Source: Rhodospirillales bacterium (GTDB taxonomy: Bacteria; Pseudomonadota; Alphaproteobacteria; Acetobacterales; Acetobacteraceae). Taken from it: 64,000 nt of DNA. Shown here piece after piece: positions 53,416 through 62,558 of the stretch. The notes under the pieces were generated by a model. The model was not told the DNA's origin. It made no database searches and worked only from the letters and a program-made list of their open reading frames with translations. Positions within the stretch are counted from its first letter, which is position 1. Each line of letters starts with the position of its first letter. The position numbers and the translations under genes were made by a program. Location of the stretch: the NCBI GenBank assembly GCA_017304945.1, contig JAFKLG010000059.1:36457-100456 (forward strand). Direction: 5' to 3'.

Positions 53416-55068
53416 ATGAAGAGCCCTCATGAAGCGCCCGCCGGCCGTAGCGACGCCCCTTCGGCGGTGACCCCTGCCGCCGTGGCCCCCCTGGCAGACC
53501 CGCGTCAGGCGGGCGCTCGCGGTGCCGGCGCCCGGCGCGCCGCCGGTCGCCCCGGGCCGCATCGCACCTGGCACGGTGTGCGCATGCGGCGGACCGAGGC
53601 GGCAGTGGATCCGGACGAGGCGCCCCGGCCGATCACCCTGCCGGCCGCGTGGGAGGATGCCGCCGCTTCCGCCCTGGCGGCATTGGCTCCCGGCCATGGT
53701 CCCGTCACCCTCGCCGGCGCCGCCCAGGACTGGATCGCGCCGATCGCCGCGCGGGCGCAGGAGATCGGCCTCGACATCCCGATCGCCGATCGGCTGCACC
53801 AGCTCCTCCTGCTCCGGCGCGGTGCGCCCACCGATGCGGTGTGGCACGGCCGCGCCGCCGATGCGCCCGGCTTCGTGCTCGTGCTGCCGGCGTTCCTCGA
53901 CTGCGCGGGCGCCTTCGACTCAGCCGGGTTCGCCGAAGCCGTGGAGACCGCGGTGCTCGCCCTCGGCCTCGCCGCGCCGCGGGTCCGTCATCTCGACGTG
54001 GGTCTCGCCGATCTCGCCGGCCTGCTGGCCGCCTGCGGCCTCGACTACGACACCGAGGATGCGCGCGACGTCGCCCGCACCCTCGCGGCGCTGCTGCGCG
54101 CCAGGGCCGACGCCGCCTCCGCCCTGCTGCGTCGGCGCTGCGATGGAGCGGTCCAGCGTGCGCCGGACCAGCACCCCCCGGCATGGCCGGCCGCGCCCGC
54201 ACGCTGCGTCCTGCCCGGCCTGACCGAGGCCGCGGCCGCGGCGCGCGCGGCGCTCGACGCGGCCGGGCCCGGCCTGCACACCACCACCACCGCCATCGGC
54301 CGCCCCGGCGCCGCCGAGGCGCTGCTGGGGGTGGAGACCGGCGGCATCGCGCCCTGCTTCTCCCCGCTCGCGGCCGATGGCGGGCTCACCCGCACCGCCC
54401 GCGCCTGGCTCGCCGCGCGTGGACTCGGGGCCGAACGCGCCCTCGCCATGGCGCTGGCGGGGGACAGCCCGTTCCCGATCGCCCCGATCGCGGCCCACCA
54501 GGCCATGCACGACGCCGTCGCCCCGTACCTGCACGCGATGCCGCCCCGTCCGGTCGCGCTGCAAGCGGCGGCCCAGCCGACCCGCCGCCGGGACCTGCCC
54601 GCGCGCCGCGCCGGCTACACGCAGAAGGCCGCGGTGGGCGGCCACAAGCTGTTCCTGCGCACCGGCGAGTACGACAGCGGCGAACTCGGTGAGATCGCCA
54701 TCAGCCTGCAGAAGGAAGGCGCGGCGTTCCGCGGCCTGATGGACAGTTTCGCCGCCGCGGTCAGCCTGGGCCTGCAGCACGGCGTGCCGCTCGACAGCTT
54801 CGTCGAGGCGTTCACCTTCACCCGCTTCGGTCCCTCCGGCGCGGTCGAGGGCGACCCCGCCGTGCACCAGGCGACCTCGCTGCTCGACTACGTGTTCCGC
54901 CACCTGGCGGCCAACTATCTCGGCCGGCGCGACATCGCGGAGGCGGAAATCGAGGAGCCGGACACGGTGGGGAACGGCTCGCGCGATCATGCGCCGTTGC
55001 TGCCGCTCGACCTGCCGGCGGAAGCCTCGCCGCGTGCCCGCCGCCGCGCCCTGCGCGTGGTGCGCTGA
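53416..55068 (+). CDS. TSCPD-domain protein related to the C-terminus of B12-dependent ribonucleotide reductase
   Basis: 550 residues from ATG 53416. Residues about 395-515 match the tail of Nrd[81 protein letters not shown] and [19 protein letters not shown]. The first 390 residues are Ala/Arg-rich with parts recalling the NrdJ end region ([12 protein letters not shown]). The catalytic barrel with its cysteines is not present. In NrdJ this tail binds nucleic acid or supports reduction. Here its stand-alone role is unknown; the upstream NrdR-like box fits nucleotide metabolism. Confidence 0.82.
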   Translation: MKSPHEAPAGRSDAPSAVTPAAVAPLADPRQAGARGAGARRAAGRPGPHRTWHGVRMRRTEAAVDPDEAPRPITLPAAWEDAAASALAALAPGHGPVTLAGAAQDWIAPIAARAQEIGLDIPIADRLHQLLLLRRGAPTDAVWHGRAADAPGFVLVLPAFLDCAGAFDSAGFAEAVETAVLALGLAAPRVRHLDVGLADLAGLLAACGLDYDTEDARDVARTLAALLRARADAASALLRRRCDGAVQRAPDQHPPAWPAAPARCVLPGLTEAAAAARAALDAAGPGLHTTTTAIGRPGAAEALLGVETGGIAPCFSPLAADGGLTRTARAWLAARGLGAERALAMALAGDSPFPIAPIAAHQAMHDAVAPYLHAMPPRPVALQAAAQPTRRRDLPARRAGYTQKAAVGGHKLFLRTGEYDSGELGEIAISLQKEGAAFRGLMDSFAAAVSLGLQHGVPLDSFVEAFTFTRFGPSGAVEGDPAVHQATSLLDYVFRHLAANYLGRRDIAEAEIEEPDTVGNGSRDHAPLLPLDLPAEASPRARRRALRVVR

Positions 55069-55173
55069 TCTCCGGCGTCCCTGCGGGGGCGTCCCTGCCG
55101 GGCCGGCGGCGTGCGGCCCGACACGTCCTGCGTCTTGCGCCGCCCGCGAGCCGAAGGCAGGCGGCGCGCGCGG

Positions 55174-55788
55174 TCACTCCTTCGCGGCCTTGGCCTCGGC
55201 CAGCTCCTGACGCAGCCGTTCCACTTCCTGCCGCAGCGCCTGCAGCTCCGCCGAGGCGGCCGCGCCGCCAGCCTCGCCGCCGGCGTTCGGCCCGGCCGCG
55301 CCATAGAACGGGGCGAACAGGCTGAACGCCCGCTCCATCATCGCCATGTTCTGCCGTCCGACCTCCTCGATGTTCCCGAACGGAAACAGCGAGCCCATGG
55401 TCTTCTGCATCGTCGCGCGAATCTGCTCCTGCTGTTCGGCGAAGCTCGACATCGCGTGTTCGAGGTATTTCGGCACCAGCCCCTGCATCGACCCGCCATA
55501 GAACCCGATCAACTGGCGCAGGAACGTGGTCGGCAGCAGGTTCTGCCCCTTGCCCTCTTCCTCGACGATGATCTGCGTCAACACGCTCCGGGTGATGTCG
55601 TCGCCGGTCTTGGCATCGTAAACCACGAAGTCACGTCCCTGCCGCACCATGTCGGCCAGGTTGTCGAGGGTGATGTAACTCGAACTCTCGGTGTTGTAGA
55701 GGCGCCGGTTCGCGTACTTCTTCACCACGACCGGTGCAGTGGCCGTTGAGGCCTTCTGCTCGGGCGCGATCTGGACGGGGTCGGCCAT
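55174..55788 (-). CDS. phaR: Polyhydroxyalkanoate synthesis repressor PhaR
   Basis: 204 residues from ATG 55786-55788 with GAGGAAA upstream. The PHB_acc_N domain is clear: VVVKKYANRRLYNTESSSYI, LADMVRQGRDFVVYDAKTGD, DITRSVLTQIIVEEE; then the repeat QLIGFYGGSMQGLVPKYLEHAMSSF and a coiled C-terminus. PhaR binds PHA granules and represses phasin and granule genes when free. Divergent from the two PHA-type genes to the right. Confidence 0.95.
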   Translation of the reverse strand: MADPVQIAPEQKASTATAPVVVKKYANRRLYNTESSSYITLDNLADMVRQGRDFVVYDAKTGDDITRSVLTQIIVEEEGKGQNLLPTTFLRQLIGFYGGSMQGLVPKYLEHAMSSFAEQQEQIRATMQKTMGSLFPFGNIEEVGRQNMAMMERAFSLFAPFYGAAGPNAGGEAGGAAASAELQALRQEVERLRQELAEAKAAKE

Positions 55789-55932
55789 GATTTCCTCGCT
55801 TGCACGCGGCGTGGCGTAGAATGCTGAGGATTCCGCACCTGCGAAAGTCCTATTCGCGACGCCCGCTCGGTTTGCCATTTGTGCGCCACGCCGCGGCTCG
55901 TATGGTCCGGCCGCGAGGAGGGTGGATGAGGC

Positions 55933-56343
55933 ATGACGGACGGGACCGCTCCCGAGGGCGGGCGCGTCGATTCCGGGGAGACGCTGGACCTGCAGCGCCT
56001 GGCGCGGGATTGGATCGACCTGTGGCAGAGCGAGCTCGCCGCGATCGCCGTGGATCGCGATGCGCAGGAGACCGCCCTCGCCCTGCTCGGACTATGGGCG
56101 GGCGCGGCGACCGCCATGCTGAACGCCATGCCCCGGACGCGGCCGCCCGATGACGGAGCGCCGCGACGCACCCGGCCCCAACCAGCGGAGGGGACCCCGC
56201 CCGCTGCTGCTGCACCTGACGCTCGCGATGCTGAGATCGAGCGTCTCGCGCGCCACGTCGCCGAACTGGAAGCGCGCCTGGCAGGACTCGAGCGCCGCGG
56301 TGCTCGACAGCCTGCGCGCGAGCCTCGCAAGCGGCGACGCTGA
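55933..56343 (+). CDS. Small helical protein before PhaC-like gene (possible PHA accessory)
   Basis: 136 residues. Residues 15-65 form amphipathic helices (LDLQRLARDWIDLWQSELAA, LLGLWAGAATAMLNAM), then a Pro-rich part and a short coiled coil (AEIERLARHVAELEARLAGL) ending in a basic stretch. The helix pattern recalls phasin or PhaE-type partners, but I cannot confirm it. The last 194 nt overlap the next gene in another frame; third-position GC of this frame falls sharply in the overlap. Confidence 0.65.
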   Translation: MTDGTAPEGGRVDSGETLDLQRLARDWIDLWQSELAAIAVDRDAQETALALLGLWAGAATAMLNAMPRTRPPDDGAPRRTRPQPAEGTPPAAAAPDARDAEIERLARHVAELEARLAGLERRGARQPAREPRKRRR

Positions 56344-57499
56344 AGCGGCCTTTCCCGCCGCGGTGGTCGAGGAGACGCTGCGCCAGGACGCTGCGCTGAT
56401 CGCCGGTATCGCCGCCTACCGCCGGCATCCCTGGCACCGCACGCTCACCGATCCCCCCGCGCTGTGGCAGGAGGGCGGCAGCCGCCTGCTCGACTACGGC
56501 GCGGCCGACTCTGCGGGCGGCGCCCACGGCGCGGTCGGCTCCGCTGGTGGCGACCGGGGCAGGGGCGGCTCTGCCGGCGGCAGCCACGACGCGGTCGGCT
56601 CCGCTGGCGGCGCCCACGGCGCCGACGGCCCGACCGTGCTGTTCGTTCCCAGCCTGATCAACCGCGCCTATGTGCTCGACCTCGCCCCCGACCACTCCAT
56701 GCTGCGCTGGCTCGCGGCACGCGGCGTGCGGCCGCTGCTGCTCGACTGGGGATGGCCGGGCACGGCGGAGCGGCGCTTCACCCTGACCGACTACGTCGCG
56801 GGCCGGCTCGAGCGCGCGCTGGCCGAGGCCGTGCGGCAGGCTGGTGGGCCCGTGGTGCTGGCCGGCTACTGCATGGGGGGCACGCTCGCGGTCGCGGCGG
56901 CGGAGCGGCGGCCCGAACTCGCACGGGCGCTCGTCCTGCTGGCGACGCCATGGGACTTCCACGCCGACGACCCGGCGCGGGCACGCCAGGCCGCCGCCTG
57001 CCTGCCGCTGCTCGAGCCCGCGCTGGCGGTCGCGGGGACGCTGCCGATCGACCTGCTGCAGATGCTGTTCGCGCTGCTCGACCCGTGGGGGGTGGCGCGC
57101 AAGTATCGCGGGTTCAGCAGGCTCGATCCCGACGGCGCCGCCGCCACGCTGTTCGTGGCGCTGGAGGATTGGCTGAACGACGGCGTGCCGCTCGCCGCGC
57201 CGGTCGCGCGGGCGTGCCTCGCGGAGTGGTACGGGGAGAACGCGCCAGCCCGTGGTCGCTGGCACGTCGCGGGCCTGCCGGTCGATCCCGCGCGCCTGGG
57301 GATGCCGAGCTTCGTGGCGGCGCCGGAACGGGACCGGATCGTGCCGCCGGGTTCCGCCAGGGTGCTGGCGGAGCGCATTCCCGCCGCGACACTGCACATC
57401 CCGAAGGCGGGCCATGTGGGCATGGTGGCCGGCTCCCGCGCCGAGACGGAGCTGTGGCGGCCGCTGCTTGCGTGGCTGATGCGCCTGGGCGCCACCTGA
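56150..57499 (+). CDS. PhaC-like alpha/beta hydrolase (polyhydroxyalkanoate synthase family)
   Basis: 449 residues from ATG 56150. RRGPRPLLLHL, AYRRHPWHRTL, LWQEGGSRLLDYG and VLFVPSLINRAYVLDLAPDHS are typical of short PhaC-like proteins. The lipase-type elbow has Cys as nucleophile, AGYCMGGTLA, with Asp in APERDRIVPPGSA and His in GHVGMVAGS. It may polymerise or cleave hydroxyacyl units. A 43-residue Gly/Ser/Ala insertion (about 118-160) coded by four 30-bp repeats is not usual in the family. The N-terminal 65 codons overlap the previous gene. Confidence 0.88.
   Translation: MTERRDAPGPNQRRGPRPLLLHLTLAMLRSSVSRATSPNWKRAWQDSSAAVLDSLRASLASGDAEAAFPAAVVEETLRQDAALIAGIAAYRRHPWHRTLTDPPALWQEGGSRLLDYGAADSAGGAHGAVGSAGGDRGRGGSAGGSHDAVGSAGGAHGADGPTVLFVPSLINRAYVLDLAPDHSMLRWLAARGVRPLLLDWGWPGTAERRFTLTDYVAGRLERALAEAVRQAGGPVVLAGYCMGGTLAVAAAERRPELARALVLLATPWDFHADDPARARQAAACLPLLEPALAVAGTLPIDLLQMLFALLDPWGVARKYRGFSRLDPDGAAATLFVALEDWLNDGVPLAAPVARACLAEWYGENAPARGRWHVAGLPVDPARLGMPSFVAAPERDRIVPPGSARVLAERIPAATLHIPKAGHVGMVAGSRAETELWRPLLAWLMRLGAT
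56501..56620 (+). repeat. Four in-frame 30-bp tandem repeats inside the PhaC-like gene
   Basis: Units 56501-56530, 56531-56560, 56561-56590 and 56591-56620 each encode ten residues of the form AVGSAGGxHG. Units 2 and 4 begin with the same GCGGTCGGCTCCGCTGG. Being 30 bp, gain or loss of a unit keeps the frame. Confidence 0.95.
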
Positions 57500-57576
57500 C
57501 GTACCGACGGCCTTAAACGGGGCCGCCCCGCGTCGACGGCGCCGGAAGCGCCCGGTGCGGGCGCGCTCCGCCGTGG

Positions 57577-57867
57577 TCAGTTCGGCATGTGCTTGGCGGC
57601 CGCCTGCCCGGTCTGCGTGTTGTCGCGCCAGGGCGGCGCACCGAGGTTGACGTCGTTGGGCTTGGTGGCGGCGCCGGTGGCCGCGCCGGCCGCGCCGCCG
57701 ATCAGCCCGCCGGCCACCACGCCGACCGGGCCGCCGACGACGCCGATGCCCGCGCCGGTGGCGGCACCCGTGGCGGCACCGCCCTCGGCGCGCTCAGGCT
57801 GCTTCTGACCGCAGCCGGCCAGCAGTCCAACCGCGGCGATGGCGGCGAAAAGGGGGAGGGTGCGCAT
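57577..57867 (-). CDS. Small lipoprotein with glycine-zipper motif
   Basis: 96 residues. Lipobox LLAGC with Cys near residue 19. The middle is a run of small residues (ATGAATGAGIGVVGGPVGVV, GGLIGGAAGAATGAATK), the glycine-zipper type seen in envelope proteins. Role unknown. The next gene upstream on the same strand is also of this type. Confidence 0.75.
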   Translation of the reverse strand: MRTLPLFAAIAAVGLLAGCGQKQPERAEGGAATGAATGAGIGVVGGPVGVVAGGLIGGAAGAATGAATKPNDVNLGAPPWRDNTQTGQAAAKHMPN

Positions 57868-58069
57868 GACGTTCTATCCTTCTTGTAGCGCGCGGCCTCA
57901 GCGGGCGATGGCCCAGAACGGGACCGTTGCCCCTGCAAGCGGCGGCATGGACGGACGTCAAACGGTGCGGCCCGGGTTCGGTGCCCGGATGAACCAGTTT
58001 TGAAGACGAGCCCGGGCCATCGCCGGACCGCGCGCCAGGACGACGCGCGGCCGGACCGATGGGAGACGC
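57868..58069. other. Intergenic region, nothing recognised
   Basis: 202 bp between two minus-strand lipoprotein genes. It holds a G/C-rich inverted stretch around 57973-58015 (GCCCGGGTTC with GAGCCCGGGC) of possible terminator or folding role. No gene seen. Confidence 0.35.
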
Positions 58070-58552
58070 TTACGAGCGGTAGCCGGGCGGCGGCGGCGCG
58101 TAGCTGGGGGGCGGATAGCTGGGCGGCTGCCCGAACCCGGGCACCTGGTTGCCGCGCGAGTACATGCACTGCGAGTAGGCCAGGTCGTAGCGCTGCTGCA
58201 GCGTCTGCTGCGCGCGATCCGCCGGAACCGCGCCGACAGCGGTGCCGCCCAGTGCGCCGGCACCGGCGCCGATCGCCGCACCCTGGCCGCCGCCGATCGC
58301 CGCCCCCAGGCCGGCACCCAGCACGGTGCCGATCACGCCGGTCAGCACCTGCTTGTTGTTGGCTTCCTGGGCGCCGCCGGCAACCTGGCCCTCCGCATAC
58401 TGCTTGCACAGCGCCTGGTCGGCCTGGAACACGTCGAATGGCTTGCCGGGAGCCGGCATCACCGCGACGGTCGGGCCCTGCGGCGTGGAGGCGCAGGCGG
58501 AAAGAACCAGCAGCGACCCCAGCAGGGCAGCCGAGGCTTTGATGGAACGCAT
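58070..58552 (-). CDS. Glycine-zipper family lipoprotein
   Basis: 160 residues from ATG 58550-58552. Signal ALLGSLLVLSACAST with lipobox Cys near residue 20. FDVFQADQALCKQYAEGQ is followed by a glycine zipper (GVIGTVLGAGLGAAIGGGQG, IGAGAGALGGTAVGAV), then QQTLQQRYDLAYSQCMYSRGN and a Pro/Tyr-rich tail. This layout (DxxxCxxxA, glycine zipper, YxxCM) is common in exported proteobacterial proteins of unknown role. Confidence 0.85.
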   Translation of the reverse strand: MRSIKASAALLGSLLVLSACASTPQGPTVAVMPAPGKPFDVFQADQALCKQYAEGQVAGGAQEANNKQVLTGVIGTVLGAGLGAAIGGGQGAAIGAGAGALGGTAVGAVPADRAQQTLQQRYDLAYSQCMYSRGNQVPGFGQPPSYPPPSYAPPPPGYRS

Positions 58553-58562
58553 GCGTGTTTCC

Positions 58563-59030
58563 TTATCGCGTTTGCGTGGCGGCAAGCTCTTGCCACGGTC
58601 CGTTGCATGTTGGGACGGCCGGATAATAACCACGTGGATCGGCGCACCAATACCAGAACTGAACCGGCGGCGGTCCCGGCCCGCTGACTGAACCGCCGAA
58701 CACCTCCCCCGGCCCCGGCAGGCCCGCTCCCATCCACGCCGCTCCGCTTGGGGGTGCAAGCATCGGCAACGGGATCGCGGGGGCGAAGAACAGGGACGGC
58801 GGGGAGGGTTCCTGCACCATCCAGCCGCCGCCCGGCCCCCACCACCCACCGGCCCGCGGCGGCCCCCGCTCGTGGCGCCACGCCCGACGCCCCCCATCGG
58901 GGTCGCGCGGATAGCGCGGACCGCCGCGCGGAGCGAGGTCCGTGGCCGACGATCCGGCTTGCGCCCAGGTCGGTTCGGCCAGCGCGATCAGCAGCGCGGC
59001 GAGAGCGACGGAAGCGACGGGATGACGCAT
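58563..59030 (-). CDS. Exported protein with C-terminal WYWCADPRGYYP motif
   Basis: 155 residues. Signal peptide VALAALLIALAEPTWAQA. The middle is Gly/Pro/Arg-rich. The end VQFWYWCADPRGYYPAVPTCNGPWQ is a known motif of small exported proteobacterial proteins; its two cysteines probably pair in the periplasm. Role unknown. It lies 10 bp before the glycine-zipper gene, so one transcript is likely. Confidence 0.82.
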   Translation of the reverse strand: MRHPVASVALAALLIALAEPTWAQAGSSATDLAPRGGPRYPRDPDGGRRAWRHERGPPRAGGWWGPGGGWMVQEPSPPSLFFAPAIPLPMLAPPSGAAWMGAGLPGPGEVFGGSVSGPGPPPVQFWYWCADPRGYYPAVPTCNGPWQELAATQTR

Positions 59031-59099
59031 CGAACTGCCTCGGCAGAGCCGGGGCGACTGTGGAACCGCGCCGGTTAACCGGGACTGAACGCGCGCCGA

Positions 59100-59825
59100 T
59101 CAATCGCTCCCGCGCGCACGCACCGGCGCACCCCCAAGCTCGGCACGAAACGCGGCGACGAACTCGGTCATGGTGGCGAGGCGGCTCGCGGCCGCCTGGC
59201 GTCCGGCGTCGGTGCGGAACCCGTCGCCCAGCTTGAACAGCTTCGCCGCGAAGTGGTCGAAGGCGAAGCGCCGGTCGTCGAGCGGCCGGTCGGCGGCGTC
59301 CGGGTCGGCCGGATCATACAGCGCCGAACGCAGCCGCCCGCCCACATAGAAGCAGCGCGCGATGCCGATCGCGCCGATCGCATCCAGCCGGTCGGCATCC
59401 TGCAGGATGCACGCCTCCAGGCTGCGCGGCGCGATCCCGGCGGAGAAGCTGTGCGCCTCGATCGCGTGCGCCAGCGCATCCTGGCGTCCGACCGCCCAGC
59501 CCAGGGCCGCCACGATCTCCCGCGCCCGCGCCGCCGCCAGGCGGGAGGCCTGGGCCCGCAGCGGCGAGTCCTTCTCGACCGCCACGCAATCGTGCAGCAG
59601 CACCGCGGCCACCAGCAGTTCCACGTCGCAGCCGGGTTCGCTCGCGGCGATCGCAGCCGCGTTGCGCCACACCCGCAGCAGATGCGAGAGGTCGTGCGAT
59701 CCGTCGCTGCCGCCGGGCCCGAGCGCGTTGAGCAGACGGCGGGCGAGGGCCTGATGCGGGGCAAAGGCCGTGGTGAGGTCGCCGGCGCGCGGGGCGGCGG
59801 CCGGCGGACGCACGGGCGTCGTCAT
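59100..59825 (-). CDS. HD domain phosphohydrolase (YedJ-like)
   Basis: 241 residues. Metal ligands of the HD family: SHDLSHLLRVWRNA, VAAVLLHDCVAVEKDS, AIEAHSF and LQDADRLDAIGAIGIARCF, the same order as in YedJ/YpgQ-type nucleotide phosphohydrolases. It probably cleaves a nucleotide in the cytosol. The acyl-CoA dehydrogenase gene lies 13 bp upstream on the same strand. Confidence 0.92.
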   Translation of the reverse strand: MTTPVRPPAAAPRAGDLTTAFAPHQALARRLLNALGPGGSDGSHDLSHLLRVWRNAAAIAASEPGCDVELLVAAVLLHDCVAVEKDSPLRAQASRLAAARAREIVAALGWAVGRQDALAHAIEAHSFSAGIAPRSLEACILQDADRLDAIGAIGIARCFYVGGRLRSALYDPADPDAADRPLDDRRFAFDHFAAKLFKLGDGFRTDAGRQAAASRLATMTEFVAAFRAELGGAPVRARGSD

Positions 59826-59838
59826 CGTCCCGTCGCGC

Positions 59839-60975
59839 TCACAGCATCCGCTGCAGGATCAGCTTCTGCACGTCGGAGGTGCCCTCGTAGATCTGGCACA
59901 CCCGCACGTCGCGGTAGATGCGCTCGACCGGATAGTCGGCCAGGTAGCCGTAGCCGCCCAGGGTCTGGATCGCGGCGCTGCAGATCGCCTCCGCCGCTTC
60001 CGAGGCGAACAGCTTCGCCATGCAGGCCGCCTCCAGCGCCGGCGTGCCCGCCACCTTCAGCCGCGCGGCATGCAGCGTGAGCTGCCGCGCCGCCTCCAGC
60101 CGCGTCTTGGCGTCGGCGAGGCGGAAGCCCACCGCCTGCAGGTCGGCGATGCGCGCGCCGAACGCGCTGCGCTCCTTGGCGTAGGCGATCGCATAGTCCA
60201 GCGCCGCCCGCGCCATGCCGACGCTCTGCGCCGCGATGCCGATGCGCCCGCTCTCCAGGCTGGAGAGCGCGATGCGGTAGCCCTCGCCCTCGGCGCCGAT
60301 GCGCTGGTCCTCGGCGACTTCCATGCCCTCGAAGGAGAGGGCGCAGGTCTCGGACGCGGCCTGGCCCAGCTTCTCCTCCTTGCGGGCGACCACGTAGCCG
60401 GGCGTCGACTTGTCCACCACGAAGCAGGACAGGCCCTTCTTGCCGGCCGCGGGATCGGTCACCGCGAACAGCACCGTGGCGCCCGGCAGCGACCCGGAGG
60501 TGATGAACTGCTTGGCCCCGTCGATCACGTAGCGGTCGCCCTTGCGCACCGCGCGGGTGCGCAGCGCAGCGGCGTCGGAGCCGGCCTGCGGCTCCGTCAG
60601 CGCGAAGGAGCCGACGCCTTCCCCGGCCGCGAGCGGGCGCAGCCAGCGCTCCTTCTGTGCGTCGGTCGCGAACTGCGCGAGCACGGTGCAGGTGGGCGAG
60701 TTGTGCACCGAGACCAGCGTGGAGACGGAGCCGTCGCCGGCGGCGATCTCCTCCACCACCTGGGCGTAGGTGACGGCATCGATCTCGGAGCCGCCCCAGG
60801 CCACCGGCGTGGTCGCGCCGAGAATGCCGAGTTCGCCGAGTTCGCGCACGATCTCGGGCTCGATGGCGGCGGCGCGGGCGCGGTCGGCGGCGTGCGGGGC
60901 CAGCCGCTCCTGCGCGAAGCGGCGGACCATGTCGACGATCAGGGAGTCGCCGTTGGCGAAGGCGCTGTCGGGCAT
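59839..60975 (-). CDS. Acyl-CoA dehydrogenase
   Basis: 378 residues from ATG 60973-60975 with GGGAGG upstream. Family signature GSFALTEPQAGSDAAALRTRA, FITSGS, LSSLESGRIGIAAQSVGMAR, SAAIQTLGGYGYLADYPVER and the catalytic-Glu region CQIYEGTSDVQKLIL. It oxidises an acyl-CoA with FAD and passes electrons to ETF. It looks like a short- or branched-chain type. Confidence 0.94.
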   Translation of the reverse strand: MPDSAFANGDSLIVDMVRRFAQERLAPHAADRARAAAIEPEIVRELGELGILGATTPVAWGGSEIDAVTYAQVVEEIAAGDGSVSTLVSVHNSPTCTVLAQFATDAQKERWLRPLAAGEGVGSFALTEPQAGSDAAALRTRAVRKGDRYVIDGAKQFITSGSLPGATVLFAVTDPAAGKKGLSCFVVDKSTPGYVVARKEEKLGQAASETCALSFEGMEVAEDQRIGAEGEGYRIALSSLESGRIGIAAQSVGMARAALDYAIAYAKERSAFGARIADLQAVGFRLADAKTRLEAARQLTLHAARLKVAGTPALEAACMAKLFASEAAEAICSAAIQTLGGYGYLADYPVERIYRDVRVCQIYEGTSDVQKLILQRML

Positions 60976-61148
60976 GGGGAAACCTCCCGCTGGGTCTGAA
61001 CGATCTGGGGGGTTCTTAGCGGCGCCGCCAGGGGCGGTCCATCGGCGCCGCCCTGCCATCGGGAAATCACTAGAAGCCGGGTCTGGCCCGGCATATGCAT
61101 GCTCGCTCCCGCGTGCCCGCCCCCGATCCCCCTCCGTCGCGAGCGTCC

Positions 61149-62546
61149 ATGAGCATCAGCCAGCACGACTACATCGTCATCGGCAGCGGTCCGGCCGGCC
61201 GGCGGGCCGCGATCCAGGCGGCCAAGATCGGCCGTTCGGTGCTGGTGATCGAGAAGGGGCGACGGGTGGGCGGCGTGTCGGTCCATACCGGCACCATCCC
61301 GTCCAAGACCCTGCGCGAGACGGTGCTGAACCTCACCGGCTGGCGGGAGCGCGGGTTCTACGGCCGGGCGTATCGGGTGAAGAAGGACATCACCGCCAAG
61401 GACCTGATGACCCGGCTGCACATGACGCTCGACCATGAGGTCGACGTGCTGGAGCACCAGTTCGCCCGCAACGCGGTGACCACGGTGCGCGGCACCGGCC
61501 GCTTCGTCGACCCCCAGCATGTCGAGGTCACGCTGGAGAACGGCGACGTCCGCGTCGTGCGCGGCGAGAAGATCCTGATCGCCGTCGGCACCCGCCCGCA
61601 CCGGCCGAAGGAGGTGCCGTTCAACGGCGTCAGCGTGCTCGACAGCGACGAGATCATCGAGCCCTCGCACCTGCCGCGCAGCCTGACCGTGGTCGGCGGC
61701 GGCGTGATCGGGGTGGAGTATGCGACCATCTTCAGCGCGCTCGACGTCGCGGTGACGCTGGTCGAGTCGCGGCCGCGCTTCCTCGAGTTCCTCGACGAGG
61801 AGCTGGTGGAGGATTTCGTGCACCAGCTCCGCGACCGCGGCATCGCGATCCGCTTCGGCACCAAGGTCGACCACATCGAGTTCGAGCATGACTGGCCGGT
61901 GACGATCCTCGACAACGGCCGGCGCATCCGCTCCGAGATGCTGCTGTATGCGGCGGGGCGGGTGGGCGCCACCGACACGTTGAACCTGGAGGCGTGCGGC
62001 ATCACGCCCGATGCGCGCGGGCGGCTCAAGGTCGATCCGAAGACGTTCCAGACCGAGGTGCCGCACGTCTATGCGGCCGGCGATGCGATCGGGTTTCCGA
62101 GCCTGGCGTCGACCTCGATGGAGCAGGGGCGGATCGCGGCGTGCCATGCGTTCGACATCGCCATGCCGCCGGCGCCGGAGTTCTTCCCGTACGGCATCTA
62201 CGCGGTGCCGGAGATCTCCACGGTGGGCATGAGCGAGGAGGAGGTGCGCAAGCGCGGCATTCCGTACGAATGCGGTCTCGCGCGGTTCCGGGAGACGTCG
62301 CGCGGCCACATCATGGGCCTGACGACGGGCATGATGAAGCTGATCTTCTCGCTGAAGACGCGCCGGCTGCTGGGCGTGCACATCGTGGGCGAGGGCGCGA
62401 CGGAGCTCGTGCATATCGGCCAGGCGGTGCTGAACCTGCACGGCACGCTCGACTACTTCATCGAGAACACGTTCAACTACCCGACCCTCGCCGAGGCGTA
62501 CAAGATCGCGGCGCTGGATGCGTGGAACCGCATGGCGGCGGCGTGA
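61149..62546 (+). CDS. sthA: Si-specific (soluble) NAD(P)+ transhydrogenase
   Basis: 465 residues from ATG 61149; an ATG at 61095 would add 18 unlikely residues. FAD-binding IVIGSGPAGRRAAIQAAKIG; the disulfide site of related enzymes is missing the pair (GGVSVHTGTIPSKTLRE), as in SthA; NAD-binding LTVVGGGVIGVEYATIFSAL; and HVYAAGDAIGFPSLASTSMEQGR. It balances NADPH and NADH in the cytosol. Confidence 0.92.
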   Translation: MSISQHDYIVIGSGPAGRRAAIQAAKIGRSVLVIEKGRRVGGVSVHTGTIPSKTLRETVLNLTGWRERGFYGRAYRVKKDITAKDLMTRLHMTLDHEVDVLEHQFARNAVTTVRGTGRFVDPQHVEVTLENGDVRVVRGEKILIAVGTRPHRPKEVPFNGVSVLDSDEIIEPSHLPRSLTVVGGGVIGVEYATIFSALDVAVTLVESRPRFLEFLDEELVEDFVHQLRDRGIAIRFGTKVDHIEFEHDWPVTILDNGRRIRSEMLLYAAGRVGATDTLNLEACGITPDARGRLKVDPKTFQTEVPHVYAAGDAIGFPSLASTSMEQGRIAACHAFDIAMPPAPEFFPYGIYAVPEISTVGMSEEEVRKRGIPYECGLARFRETSRGHIMGLTTGMMKLIFSLKTRRLLGVHIVGEGATELVHIGQAVLNLHGTLDYFIENTFNYPTLAEAYKIAALDAWNRMAAA

Positions 62547-62558
62547 TGCCGGGCGAGC

